Source of the DNA: Bipolaris cookei
Lineage: Eukaryota > Ascomycota > Dothideomycetes > Pleosporales > Pleosporaceae
DNA: 64,000 bases
Assembly (NCBI GenBank): GCA_002286855.1
Contig: NRSV01000001.1
Span: forward strand, 651,583 to 715,582
Direction of reading: 5' to 3'
The notes under the pieces were generated by a model. That model was not told where the DNA came from. It saw nothing but the letters and a program-made list of their open reading frames with translations, and did no database searches. Of the stretch, positions 22,945-34,591 are shown in pieces. The translations under genes and the position numbers were made by a program. Each line of letters begins with the position of its first letter. The stretch's first letter is position 1.

Positions 22945-24487
22945 ATGTCGCAACCTTGGAACAGGATGCGCGGAAACCGACCTCAAAGCTACATATCTCT
23001 GCCTATGAGCGAGAAGGAACTGCTGACGTCAAAGCCGTCGCGACGCTACAATGAAGCAACAGGACTGCGTCGTCGTGCAATTCAGGCAGTCGGTGCATGT
23101 GCAGTCGTCTATGGGCTCTTCAAGTATTTACCATCTGATCATTCTATCCATCTTCCTCCACTAATTTTCCATTAGCTTATTCCCATTCTCAACTTCAAGG
23201 TCCTGCGATACTATCGACGAGGGCTATCGTTGCAGCCCCAAGACGACACATCACCTTGGCCAGTATTCCCTTTGGTATTCTGTGCCCTCTGAAATAGACG
23301 TTGCCCCTCCCAAAGGCTGTGAAGTCACCTTTGCAAATGTCCTCTCCCGCCATGGTGGTCGCGACCCGACCTTTGGCAAATCGATAGCCTACCACCTCCT
23401 GATTGCCGAAATCCAGAACACGAGCACATCGTACGCGGATGCATTCAAGTTCTTGAAGGATTATGACTATACACTAGGTGCAGATGAGTTGACGGATGCT
23501 GGAAGGCAGGAGATGGTGAATTCGGGCGCCCATTTCTACCGCCGGTACCAGAAGCTCATGAACGAGAACACGCCATTTGTGCGCGCTGGTAGCCAGCATC
23601 GTGTCGTAGAGTCGGCGGAGCGTTGGCTCATGGGTATTGCACAGTCGTTGAATACAAAGCCTCGGAAGATTGATTTGGTCATTCCAGAAGGCCGAACCTG
23701 GAACAACACGCTATCTCACGATATCTGCCCCGCTTTCGAGGGCGGACCGAGCCATGGCCTGGGAGACCGAGCGCAGCAGGTGTGGGCTGCTAAGTTTGTG
23801 CCACCGATTCAGAAACGCGTCAACTCAGCTCTCGGTACCAATCTTAGCGCGACCTCTATTGTCTATATGATGGACATGTGCCCTTTCGACACCCTTGCAC
23901 ACCCTTCAGCCCAGTTGTCAAAGTTTTGCAAGCTGTTCACAGACAAGGAATGGCGGGAGTATGACTACTTCCAGACTCTGGGCAAGTACTACGGTTACGG
24001 AGTAGGAAACCCACTTGGGCCTACGCAAGGCGTTGGGTACGTCAACGAGCTGTTGGCGCGGCTGACGAAGAAGCCTGTGGAAGACAACACCAACACGAAT
24101 CGCACGCTTGATTCGGACCCAAAGACATTCCCTCTGGACCGCAAAGTATACGCTGATTTCAGTCACGACAATGATATCAGTGGTGTTCTAGCTGCACTTG
24201 GACTATACAACAAGACCAAGACATTGTCCAATACTACGATTGAAGATACCAAGCAGACTCACGGTTACTCAGCTGCATGGACAGTGCCATTCGCTGCCCG
24301 CCTGTATGTCGAGAAGCTACAATGCAAGGGCGAGAAAGAAGAGTCGGTCCGCGTTATTGTAAATGACCGTGTGCAACCACTGGAGTTCTGTGGCGGAGAC
24401 CGCTTTGGTAGGTGCACACTGAGCAAGTTTGTAGAGAGCCAAAGTTTTTCTCGAAGCGGTGGACTGTGGGATAGGTGTTATGATTAA
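22945..24487 (+). CDS. Histidine-acid phosphatase / 3-phytase-like protein with N-terminal membrane anchor
   Basis: Model: join(22945..23123,23200..24487), 488 residues. Histidine-acid phosphatases of this type release phosphate from phytate and other esters. The catalytic motif reads RHGGRDPT, fitting RHGxRxP, and the C-terminal proton-donor motif HD lies in YADFSHDNDISGVLAAL. Cysteines expected for the phytase fold are present (SCDTIDEGYRC, HDICPAF, DMCPFDTLA, QPLEFCGGDRFGRC). Instead of a cleavable signal it has a basic N-terminus followed by a hydrophobic stretch (AIQAVGACAVVYGLF), suggesting a type II membrane anchor or uncleaved signal. The intron junction is phase 2 and restores the Cys-containing N-terminus. 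Several NxS/T sites suit secretion. Confidence 0.92.
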
Positions 24488-24832
24488 GAATCGGTAGCGC
24501 AATCTTTGCACGTATTCTACATAGCGGGTGTTCGCATCGTTGCATTCTCAAAATTCATAGACTCAATCAAAGACATTGTTTGACTTTTTCCGAATTGATA
24601 TTCCACTGGGTCCATTTTACGTACAATGTTTTGCTAGTCGCATGAAGCACTTTATCCTTTATCACGCGGACGATAACAATGAGAAGCAAATGAAACAACA
24701 AGCGTGAGACTGACAATCGCTTGCACCCATATACATAGTATGAGTAGCAAGCCGACCAGATGAATGCTTCTTGAATCGCATTAGTGCTTTTATGCAAAGA
24801 GCAGTCCTCTATCCGTAATCACAGACCTTATC
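24488..24832. other. Intergenic
   Basis: 345 bases, AT-rich, presumed phytase 3' UTR and upstream region of the small open frame that follows. Nothing recognised. Confidence 0.5.
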
Positions 24833-25372
24833 ATGGGGCTGAAAATAATCATACCAAGGCACATCTGGAATGCCTACAACCCTTCTAATGTCCAGAGCAA
24901 TCAGTCCATAACGCAAAAGAGATTTGTCCACAGGACAAGCATAACGAGAGGTTGTAAGACGAAGCTTTTCCGCTTTCATTACGGTGGTGTACAACGAAAA
25001 CGGACAGGGAAACGGAAGAATGAGATCGATTATGAAGGGCCATGTTTGAAGGTCACGTGCGCGAGTTGCTTGGAGTGGCATCCGGAGATGGTGTGGGAGC
25101 GAGGGGGCATGCCCACCATGAAAAGATGTCACAAACAGGATCATCAACAGCAGCTAGACACACGTGGTGCCCCTGTCGAAATGACGCACAGTGAATATTG
25201 CATGCCCAACCCAAGGAAATGGGCCGGGAAATTCAAGGCCGAGCAGAAAGAGGTGCGCAAAATTCTACAAAGACAATGCAATGTCCGGCTACAATTTGTG
25301 TCGCAGCGAGGCAAAAAAAGATTCGAAGCTCTGGTAAAGAAATATGAAAAACGGGAAAGGCGAAGGACGTAA
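24833..25372 (+). CDS. Hypothetical basic protein
   Basis: A 179-residue single-exon frame opening with ATG. It is strongly basic (many Lys and Arg, ending YEKRERRRT) and has scattered cysteines, including a CASC pair in VTCASCLEWHPEMVWERGG. I do not recognise a domain, and there is no signal peptide or membrane segment. It lies between the phytase and the molybdenum-cofactor locus in the same orientation. It could be a real orphan gene or a chance frame; length and an ATG start are the only support. Confidence 0.4.
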   Translation: MGLKIIIPRHIWNAYNPSNVQSNQSITQKRFVHRTSITRGCKTKLFRFHYGGVQRKRTGKRKNEIDYEGPCLKVTCASCLEWHPEMVWERGGMPTMKRCHKQDHQQQLDTRGAPVEMTHSEYCMPNPRKWAGKFKAEQKEVRKILQRQCNVRLQFVSQRGKKRFEALVKKYEKRERRRT

Positions 25373-25844
25373 CGTGTCGGGTGCAAGTGCCGAGCTGGTA
25401 AAAACATAAGGGAACGTAATACTTGCGTATACATCTCTCAAAAGGACAGTAATAATCTTTTGTAGAGTATTGTACATAGTGAAAAAGATAGGCGCAGAGG
25501 GGTAAAGCCGGAATTATTGCGTCATATTATAAAACTCGCTTTTGCGCACTGCCAGCCCTTGAGAGAACATGTCACTCTTCGCAACAGGTAGGCCACAGCG
25601 CAGTGGCAACATACTTGAATACGATTATCATCAGATTGTCATTGGCGAGGGTCCCCCACCAGTTGCGAGCACAATCCTTAGTAATGCTGCCAAGTGCGAC
25701 TACGGATCCCTGCATGGGCCTCGGGCAGCCCACTAAAGCAGTTCGCATCTCAGTCATCTCCGCTCCATTGTCCATTGGCTTATATAGCTTTCCCATATCC
25801 GCCCCTCCAGATGTTGGGCACGGTTCCTCCAGACTCGACTCGGT
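25373..25844. other. Intergenic; promoter of the molybdenum-cofactor locus
   Basis: 472 bases between the basic hypothetical frame and the MoaA start. Only short frames; nothing recognised. Confidence 0.5.
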
Positions 25845-27240
25845 ATGATGGTGCACATGGCTAGGGTACGGGCGGGTCCCCAAACATTACGAAGAGTCGC
25901 TGGCCGTGGCGAACTATTTGCACGATCGCCCATCTCCGCCATACGGATAAGATGTATTGCGACAAATACAGAAACGCGGGAACCAGTTTCCGAGTTTCTC
26001 CCAGGCATCTCCCCGGTACCGATACCGCAGCGATTGGGCGGCGAGGAACGGAGAGCAGCAATCAAGAATGCGAAGCCTTTCTCTGCCTTTTTGACCGACA
26101 CGTTCAACCGGCAGCATGACTATTTGCGCATCAGCATTACAGAGCGCTGCAATCTGCGATGTTTGTACTGCATGCCCGAAGGTGTGCCTTGAACACAACT
26201 CGACAACAAAATTTGGCTAACAAGGAATAGAGGGCGTTCCGTTATCGCCGTCCGTTAATATGCTCACCACGCCCGAAATCTTCTACCTCTCGTCGCTATT
26301 TGTGTCGCAGGGTGTGACCAAGATTCGTCTTACTGGGGGCGAGCCTACCGTTCGCCGCGACATAGTGCCCCTCATGCAGCAAATCGGTAGTCTGCGCCCC
26401 AAAGGCCTACGCGAGCTCGCCCTCACCACCAACGGCATATCGCTGCACCGGAAACTCGACGCCATGGTTGAGGCTGGTTTGACCGGTGTTAATCTGAGTC
26501 TAGACACCTTGGATCCGTTTCAGTTCCAGATCATGACGAGGCGAAAAGGCTTCGATGCGGTCATGAAGTCGATCGACCGCATACTCGAGATCAACAAGTT
26601 GGGAGCAAACGTGAAACTCAAGGTCAACTGTGTTGTAATGCGTGGCCTGAACGAGCGCGAGATCTTGCCCTTTGTCGAGATGGGCCGCGAGAAAGACATC
26701 GAAGTGCGCTTCATCGAATACATGCCCTTTGGCGGTAACAAGTGGAGTGAGAACAAGATGATCAGCTTCCAAGAAATGTTAGACATTATCCGGGCAAAAT
26801 ATCCAGGACTCAGGCCGGTTCCCGGCCACAAGAACGACACGAGCAAGACGTACGAGGTTCCTGGCTTCGTAGGCAAGGTCGGCTTTATTACAAGTATGAC
26901 CAACGATTTTTGCGGCTCTTGTAATCGACTACGCATAACAAGTGACGGCAATCTGAAGGTGTGCCTACATGGAAACGCCGAGGTATCATTGCGTGACGTA
27001 CTACGGCAGGGTAACAACGGTGAACCCATCGATCAAGAAGCATTTGAGCGTATCAAGCAAATCGAAATGGATCGTCATGAGGGTCGTCTGAGCGATGAGA
27101 CTATACTTGGCTGGGGCCAGCGAGAACGCGAACTGCTTGAAGTTGTAGGAGCAGCTGTCAAGCGCAAAGCAGAAAAGCACGCTGATCTGGACGATCTCGC
27201 CAACATGGAGAACAGGCCCATGATCTTAATTGGTGGGTGA
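25845..27240 (+). CDS. GTP 3',8-cyclase (MoaA/MOCS1A), form ending in Gly-Gly
   Basis: Model: join(25845..26181,26231..27240), 448 residues. MoaA is the radical-SAM enzyme that converts GTP to 3',8-cyclo-GTP, the first step of molybdenum cofactor synthesis, in mitochondria. The N-terminus (MMVHMARVRAGPQTLRRVAG) is Arg-rich and lacks acids, like a mitochondrial presequence. The first cluster is CNLRCLYC; the SAM/GTP segments are YCMPEEGV (across the intron) and IRLTGGEPTVRRD. The second cluster is FCGSCNRLRITSDGNLKVC. The frame ends MILIGG-stop; a terminal Gly-Gly is needed for activity in this family. A donor inside the GG codons offers an alternative fused product (see the next entry). This resembles human MOCS1. 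Confidence 0.93.
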
Positions 27241-29918
27241 TTGTGGCCCCTTTCTCCTTTTCTTGATCATGTCATATCGCTTGGAGGCTTGTTGTGATAT
27301 GACGGCCGTTGCATGAATGGCGTTTTGAGCGTTCTCCTTCATTGTGAGTCTATACTATCGCTTGGAGCATCATCGTGCCCGATTACATAATCGAATGATA
27401 TACCCTTTTGTGCTTGCATATCAATTTTGTGTGTGATGTGGATTGCTGACTGAATGTAGGTGAGAATCCATTGACAGACGTAGGTTCATGGCGACCGTCT
27501 CCTCTGCAATCGCTGCGTTCGAGTGCAAAGAGTCCCCGTCTATTTCCTTTAACGTCAAATATTCTTCACACCTCGATGCCACATCTACAATCGACAGCGT
27601 TGCAGTCCACAAACACTGTTCGAGACTTCTCCACTTCCAAACCACTTGCAGTGCGACCCCGGAGTAGAAAACGACATGTTGAGGTATGGGTCAAGCATGG
27701 TGTCGAATACACGAAAATGTTAGAATCCGTTGCTCAGGTCGGTCCCCAAAGAGCCACTCTACCACCGAATCTTGAGGAAGTGCGGCAGAAGTATGGTTTG
27801 ACCGATGATAAGTACGACATGTACTGGAGAATGGTTGCGGACGCGAAACTCAAGTCTGGCAGTGGTTATGCATTCAAATATCTCAACAAGAAAGCCCATA
27901 ATCAGCTGCTATCTCTGCTTCAGGGATCAAAAGAAGTGAGCCACAAACTGCTGATGAATGACGCTCAATCGATTGCCGATCAAACACGACAATATTTAGC
28001 AGAACACAGTGAGGATGCGATGCTTCGACGCCAGACAGAAGAAATGATTGATCTCAGAGTCTTCTTAGAGGAGGTCAGGATACCGTCCGAGATCCAGAGG
28101 GCCTTAAAAAAGATTGAGGGGAAGATTTATCAGTTGCAAGATCGCATAACACGGCGCAACCAGGAGAAGTTAACCGAACCGAGTGCAAAAAAATGGAGAG
28201 GAGTAACAACAAAGACTGTCAAGCAGGCGCAAGAGGTTGATGAGATCAACCAACCGCTTGATACGTATAAGCAACAAGTCATCGAAATCCGCGAACAAGC
28301 TAAAAAACTGGAAGAAATCAGGACACGAAAGGAGGAGATGTTGGCAAAGAAGCGTTTGCTATTGAAGCAGCTTAAAGAGCAAGAGAATGAAGAACGGGAG
28401 GCTAAGAAGATTTCTAAACCCGTGGACACCAATGATCAGAAGAACCAGCCGACTTCGAAGAGTTTAGACTCTATACTCGATCATGCAATGAAGAGGATCG
28501 GCAAGGGTTGGGGCGAGCCAAAGCTACAAAGTACGGGTCTTGATTCTGAGAGCATACGAGCAACAGCACAGCCAAAAGAGAGTACCCCTATGCAGCTTTG
28601 TGGGGCTGGAATAAGTTCGGTATCTGTATTGACTCGATCAAAGTCCAAAGACAAAGCCCAAGACGCAAATGGCAAGGACGTGAATCCGGACACTTTCACT
28701 TCATCAAAACCGAGTGATAGCCTGCGTTTGCAGGTTCCCGCTGCCGGATTCATTCCTATTGACGAGAATCTCATTGTCACGTTTGAGGGATCGGTATCGG
28801 AACTCCAATCCTATGTGTTCGAAATGGCTCAGCGCCTCAAAAGCTCATATCCGCGTATCGACACGCTGCCATATGATGTGTGGACTAGCCAGAACAAAGC
28901 GACATTGCAGACGTGGCTCAAGATCCTGGTAAAGAAATGGCAGACGCGATTCGATAGTGTTGACCAGGCGGGCCAGGTAGAGAAAGACATTATGGATGGG
29001 CGAATTCAAGCTGTGCTTGATCGAATGGTTCGCGATCACGATCTTAGCAACGAAGCTGCGGAACGAATGGCAGTGCGGTGGCACCAAGTCTTTGAGAATA
29101 GATGCGCAATGCATGGAGATGCAGAGGGAGTGATGAACTGGGATGAGTTTCAAGCTGAAGGCCTGGGATTCTTGACCAACGAGACGGAGTCTGAGGTGCT
29201 ATCACAACAGGAACAAGCAGAAGCCAGGCTGATACCAGGAACACTCTCAAACATTAACAAGAGACCAAGTCTACACGAAGATTTGAGCAGCCAAGTTTCT
29301 CATGATTCCATTGCGCGCAAAATGTACTCGACCTCCTCGCGGTCAACACCACCAACTCGCGACCTCGCATCACAGCAAAAAGAGAAGAAAAAAGATGACG
29401 GGAAAGAATCACCAGCACCATATCTACCACACCTTACCCCCTCGGGCTCCGCACACATGGTATCCGTATCTACAAAACAACACACCATCCGCACCGCCAT
29501 CGCCATCGGCTCAGTCCACTTCACAAACCCAACCCCTCTCTCCCTTATCCGCTCCAACACTGCTAAAAAGGGAGACGTACTAGGCGTATCCCGCATAGCA
29601 GGTATCATGGCTGCGAAGAAATGTCCCGATTTAATACCTCTGTGTCATCCCATCCCACTCACACATGTCAGCGTCGAACTTGCTCCTTTCTCCGACGGTC
29701 ACGGAGGCGTAAAAATCGAGGCTAAAGTTCAGTGTACGGGGCAGACGGGCGTGGAAATGGAGGCGCTGACGGCGGTTATGGGCGCGGCGCTGAGTGTGGT
29801 TGATATGTGCAAGGCGGTGGATAGGTTTCAGAGAGTGGATGGGGTAAAAGTTGTGTTTAAGGAAGGGGGGAAGAGTGGGGCGTGGAGGGAGGATGGATGG
29901 GAGAGCTGGCAGGGGTAG
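25845..29918 (+). CDS. MoaA / unknown module / MoaC fusion (spliced form of the molybdenum-cofactor locus)
   Basis: Model: join(25845..26181,26231..27232,27460..29918), 1265 residues. Removing intron 27233-27459 (donor GTGGGT, branch-like TGCTGAC, acceptor TGTAG) deletes the MoaA stop and joins ATT-G to GT-GAG in frame. The MoaC domain occupies about residues 1102-1265: LPHLTPSGSAHMVSVSTKQH, CPDLIPLCHPIPLTHVSVEL and the catalytic DMCKAVDR. MoaC turns cyclo-GTP into cPMP. Between the two lie about 650 residues I cannot assign. They start with a Ser/Arg-rich stretch ending TVRDFSTSKPLA, continue through a helical segment and a long Lys/Glu coiled coil, and end near ARKMYSTSSRST. Both ends look like mitochondrial processing sites. 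The downstream frame alone would start at ATG 27576. Fused MoaA-MoaC is known for Aspergillus cnxABC; the size of this insert is unusual to me. Confidence 0.8.
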
Positions 29919-31054
29919 ATGGGTTGGTGGCTTAAGTAAAAGGTTTTGTTGAATTTGAAAGTGATAGGATTGATGGTAGTGTTTGGTATCATTGGGATCC
30001 TCATGTAGAGGGTTGCTAGGGGCATCACAATTGTCTAGACTACTCCTGCCGTAGCCGTGCTGTTGATGTCTAGTGTACGCTAGCCAAGCACTAAGCTTTT
30101 ACAAGGACTAGTTTAATGGAACTTCCCTTTCATTTATCCCATCTCTTCTATCAAACTTATGATCTGACCCAAGCCATCCTATATTCCTTCCCATGGTACC
30201 CGAATAGCAACATCTTCATCACAAAGGTTTTCAACAAATTTGTATGCCAACGGGATACGAACACACTAAAATTTTTTCGCTTATACACTGGTACAAAGTC
30301 CCTACCTGTCTGCTTTGTGAAAAGGGTCTCGCAGGGTCCTTGCATCATTAGTTCTTCAACAGGGTCCAAAGAAATTGAAAGGAGAACACTTCACTGATAT
30401 CCTTTCACATCTGAAGGATTCTTATCTACCTTTCAAAAATTCCCGATTTCTCTTCAAAGATGTCCAAAAGTTCATTATGATTACCCCCGGCAAACACCAC
30501 TGGCTACGGCCAGGCTATTACAACACTCCTACTTTCCACCAAATCTGTCATGTCAGCTGGCGGAATTTATCCACCGAAACTTTTTGCGTCGTCGTAGCAA
30601 TTCTTCTCTGGAGATTTTGTCCGCCCGTAATCCTTCACTACTTTCCTTACTTCGAGGGCGTGGAGATACATCCCATTGGCCTAAAATATGTAACTGGTCG
30701 GATCCTATCGGATCACGCACGGAACTATAACGCGCCCACCGCGCCAAAAAGGCTGGCACAAGACATCAAAGCTGCTGATATCGTTGCATAGTTGGTACAT
30801 AAGGTAGCCGCCGCTATCTTTACTATGATGGGCTGCCAAGCCCTTCACAAAATACTTACAGCCACTGCGGGAAGAGTATATCAATACCATCATAATAGCA
30901 GCCATCTCATTTTTGGTTCCTAGCAGCATCATGCTTGTCACAAATCTATAGGTACTCAGAGATTATTACAATTGGAACGCATCGGTAAGTATTTCCCTGC
31001 CCCCTCCCCCCAGAAAAAACCCAAATATCGAAGAAAGTTCCATCTCGCCTGACA
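29919..31054. other. Intergenic with dispersed repeat copy B
   Basis: AT-rich 1.1 kb holding repeat copy B (30696-30849). An open frame from the ATG at 30477 runs through the repeat to its stop at 30791, but its upstream part resembles nothing I know. No other feature is supported. Confidence 0.5.
30696..30849 (+). repeat. Dispersed repeat, copy B
   Basis: Counterpart of 7049-7198, opposite orientation in the window. The shared peptide reads GRILSD, H, ARNYNAPTAPKRLAQD, IKAAD, IVA and a stop (30789-30791). Of eleven differences inside the coding part, seven are synonymous and four are conservative (Y/H, V/I, R/K, I/V), as if both derive from genes once under selection. Copy B carries an extra 4 bases (CTTT-like) downstream of the stop. 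Confidence 0.8.
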
Positions 31055-31676
31055 ATGGAGGCCCAAAATACAGTTCACAAGACTCAGCTACGCTCTCTCA
31101 ATATCCATCTTATTTTTATGCGTCATCAAAGTCTTATTCGCAGCCTCCGACGAAACTTCTACGAGATATGCAGACCAGAAAAGTACCTTCTTGAACCCAC
31201 TACCGCGTCAGCTCCCCCAATGCGGTCCCTCATACAATACAACACAGTCGACCAGCTCTACACCAACACCGACAAATTCTCCCTCAAAAAAGCGCAAAAA
31301 AAGCTTTCCAGCCAGCCACACCTCCTCCGCATTCACTGGCTTCATGTTCCTCGCCCTCTGGCTTAGCGCACACTATAAGACGCTTGGGTGGTCTCGACAC
31401 TGTACCAAGCTACGTTACGCAACTACCAACGAAGCCCTTCATAATCCTGAAGGCGGTTTTAAAACTCTTTCTGGCCAATACTTTGATGCGGTTCCGCACT
31501 GGAAACTCATCATCTTTTCGACTCCGCTGTGGGTCGTTGTGGCGCTTTCGTTGTCCAAACTGAGAGATAGTTGGCATCATCCTGTTGATGTGGCGTGCGG
31601 AGCATGTGGGATCCGAGGGGATAATCATGTGCCGAGGAGGCATGTGGATGGTGCTGGGGAAGTAGGTAGGGGATGA
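31055..31676 (+). pseudogene. Relic of a PAP2-type lipid phosphate phosphatase
   Basis: Two reading frames carry pieces of a type-2 phosphatidic acid phosphatase. One frame has SLIRSLRRNFYEICRP, like the C1 motif region. The other has KSFPASHTSSAFTGFMFLAL (the SxPSGH signature with PSGH reduced to PASH) and later SLSKLRDSWHHPVDVACGA (the SRxxDxxHHxxD signature with SR reduced to SK). No ATG opens the second frame, the N-terminal membrane segments are missing, and the frame ends in non-family sequence (RRHVDGAGEVGRG). The catalytic SGH glycine is lost. It is therefore a truncated, frameshifted copy. It lies about 200 bases downstream of dispersed repeat copy B. Confidence 0.7.
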
Positions 31677-32122
31677 AGGGTTGCAGGATTTGGAGTCATA
31701 GAGGCGTTGTGGAAGGATTGAGGGTGTTTTGATGGAGTTGGTGGCTTTCTTTTGCACATATGTATTGGATTGGGAATGCATTAGTGTGTGTTTGTGTGAG
31801 GTTAGATTGTCTTTATGCCACAAATTGGTTGCGATCGCACTCAATGGGCTTGCATCTACTCGTTAGTTGCCCTCACCCTCTGTTCATATCAAGACTAAAC
31901 TATCACTATGGAAATAAATTTACCGTATATTCTGCAGTATTGAATAGCATGTTTGAAACTTCAATTCCCCTTATTTTGCCTACGACGAATAAATGCTCAC
32001 ATCTCGCTGGTCTAGTGCACCTGGTGTGATTCCTGAAAGTTCTACTGAACAGGAAGTCCTTTCTTTGAGAAGTTGAGCGCTACAATATTCGGGAAATCAT
32101 CAACTCGTCCTACTCTTCATTC
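31677..32122. other. Intergenic between PAP2 relic and fucosidase
   Basis: 446 AT-rich bases between two 3' ends; nothing recognised. Confidence 0.5.
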
Positions 32123-34591
32123 TCAAGACCCCGTCAACACATCCCCCTCCTTATTAACAAACTCCACGTCCCCTACACCTTTCACAATCGTCACGTCCCT
32201 AACAACTCCGCCATCATCCCACCCAAAATCCACCCCACCCCCACCCCGAATCCTTAACCCCCTTACATTCCCACCTTTCCAACTCTCGGGAATAGCCGGA
32301 CCTAGCACCACCACCCTCTTGCCTACCTCCTGCTGCGCAGGCGCCGGCAAATCCACAACAAGCATACTCAACACCAATCCTCCATACCCATAATTCGCAT
32401 CAATCTGAAACGGCGTGCGCTCCCCTTTGTACATACTAAACCCATTGCCTACGAAATTTTGCTCAATCGCATATCTGAGCTCCAAATGCGCTTGCACCGT
32501 ATCATTTAATCTTGCCCAACACGCCCCGCGCCATACTTTTTCCCAACCAGAGTTTGCGTCGGGCCCGTTGCCGATGCCGCGGTTGACGAGTTTGGCGCGG
32601 ACGGCGGATTGCACGGTGTTGTTTGAGTAGCCGCCGAGAAAAGAGGAGAGGGAGTATCCGGGGTGCCAGCCTACGAGTTCGGAGATGTGGCGGTGGGTGT
32701 CGGTGGGTGGTTCGTAGCCGAAGGAGTCGGGGAGTTTCCATTCTTTGATTTGGGACCAGGATCCTGTGTGAAAGCCTTTGTCGAGGTGGGAGAGTGTGGA
32801 GGAGATGTTGGAGGTGAACACTGTGTCGGTTTCGCCGGCGAGGGATTGCGTGATCAGGACAGCGTTGAAGACTTGATGGATGAGTTGTTGGTAGTGGGCG
32901 CAGCCGAAAGTTGTAGGACCGTGTTCCGGGCTGCTACAGGGGTTTACAATGAGGGTGTTGTCGTTGGTGAAGGTGTCGGGGTGTAGTTGGGAGAGCCAGA
33001 ATTGAGCGACGCTTTTGATGAGTGGATAGCCTTGGTTGCGGAGCCAGGTCGTGTCGCGGGTGTAGTCCCAGTAGTCGAAGACGTGTTGCATCATCCATGC
33101 TGGGGCAGCGGGATAGTTGGCCCAGCCTTCTCCGTCTTTCATTCCGGTGTGTCCGAAGATGTTCATCTCGTTGTGGACGACCCAGCCTGGTGCGCCATAT
33201 AGTAACATAGCTGTTTCGTGGCCTCGTGGAACCCATGTATTTATCATGTAGTCCCAGAGTGGTGTCTGGGTCTCTTTCAAACCTGTCTGGTCGGCAGTCC
33301 AGTAGTTCATTTGCAGATTGATATTGGCGTGGTAGTCGGCAGACCAGTCGGGCGCCATCTGTTCAGTCCATCGCCCCTGTAGATTGGTCGGTAGAGAGCC
33401 TGGTCGCGAGCTGGAAATCAACAAGTATTGTGCATAGTCAAAGAGCAAGCTTTCGAGAAATGGGTCACCGGAAGTAACATTGGAGTCATAACTCGCGATC
33501 AGCTCCGGCGTTGGAACCTGAGCCGAGTTCAGGGGGTCAGGAAGAAGAAACTCGAAGCGACCTGTAAGGAATGTAAAGTCTTCTAGATGGCTGCTCTTCA
33601 GTTCCTCAAGAGTCTTCGTGGATGCTTCTTGTATTGTTTCTTCAACCACTGGGCCTGGGTCATTTCCTCGAAACGAGTATTGGTGCTCCGCTGTGCCTTT
33701 CTTCATGTCATAATTCGTCTCGGCCCCTATAATAACTGTAGCGCTCTTTGCTCCACCTCCAGGTGTAATTTTTAAGATGCTGTTGTTGCTATCGCAAGTT
33801 ATCTTGACATCGGAATTGGGTAACAGGCGCGCAATGGTATCGTACAGCATTCCTTCTGGCGGGCCTAGTTGGGTTACACCCCGTAGCCTCACATGGCCGG
33901 AATCAGCCCCAGTACCATTTGCAACACATGTAATGTTTTCAAGCTTGGCATCAACCAGTTCGTTACCCAATTTTAGCTCGAACGCTGGCAAGCTTCCGGA
34001 CGACTGGATTGTGTAGACACAAACTTGGTTTGGATAAGAGCAAAAAACTGTAGTTTCAAGCTGAGATTCATTGGTGTTGAAAGAGGTCGAATGGAGGCCA
34101 GTTTTCAAATCCAGTTTGCGCGTGTAGTTGGAAACCTGACTGCCAACAAGGGACGGGATAGCCACAGTGAGATTTGCCAGGACTCGATATGATCCATAGT
34201 TATCATTGGTACCAAGTAACTTTGTCACATTGCCAGTACCATTGGTGAAAATCCAGTCTCGAATGCCTGGTAGTACGGAATCAATTGATGATTCTGGGTT
34301 ACCACCAGTGTAGTTCTTGGACCATATTTAGTCTATACATGTCTAAGCGTTTAGTGTTAGACTTACAGATGCTTCGAAAGGCCCTCCTGACCATAAGCTG
34401 TCGAGGTTCAGCGTAAGAGTTTCAGCCGAGGGAGGGCCGATTGGCATAGCAGCTAGTCGTCCATTGCCGACAGGCAAAGCGGTTCGGATGACGTCGCTGG
34501 TATTGGCAGGTGAAGTAGACCATACCAATTTAGCGCTGGTGCCATATATAAGTGCAGATATCAATGGCGGGAATAGCAATTTTGATAGCAT
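32123..34591 (-). CDS. Secreted alpha-L-fucosidase, glycoside hydrolase family 95
   Basis: Model: complement(join(32123..34315,34367..34591)), 805 residues, one 51-nt intron. GH95 enzymes remove alpha-1,2-linked L-fucose from plant xyloglucan and other glycans by inversion. The start at 34591 gives a signal peptide (MLSKLLFPPLISALIYGTSA). The mature N-terminus LVWSTSPANTSDVIRTALPV and PVGNGRLAAMPIGPPSAETL are typical. Active-site segments are DYHANINLQMNYW (the Asn pair), NPCSSPEHGP (the probable acid Glu) and FQIDANYGYGGLVLSML (the probable base Asp); roles are by analogy with characterised GH95 enzymes. Many NxS/T sites fit secretion. The acceptor CCAAG|AAC was chosen because it alone restores NYTGGNPESS in frame. 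Confidence 0.93.

Noticed and set aside
30477..30791. 105-codon frame ending in repeat copy B
   Set aside because: The upstream part has no likeness to copy A or to any family I know; kept only as repeat.
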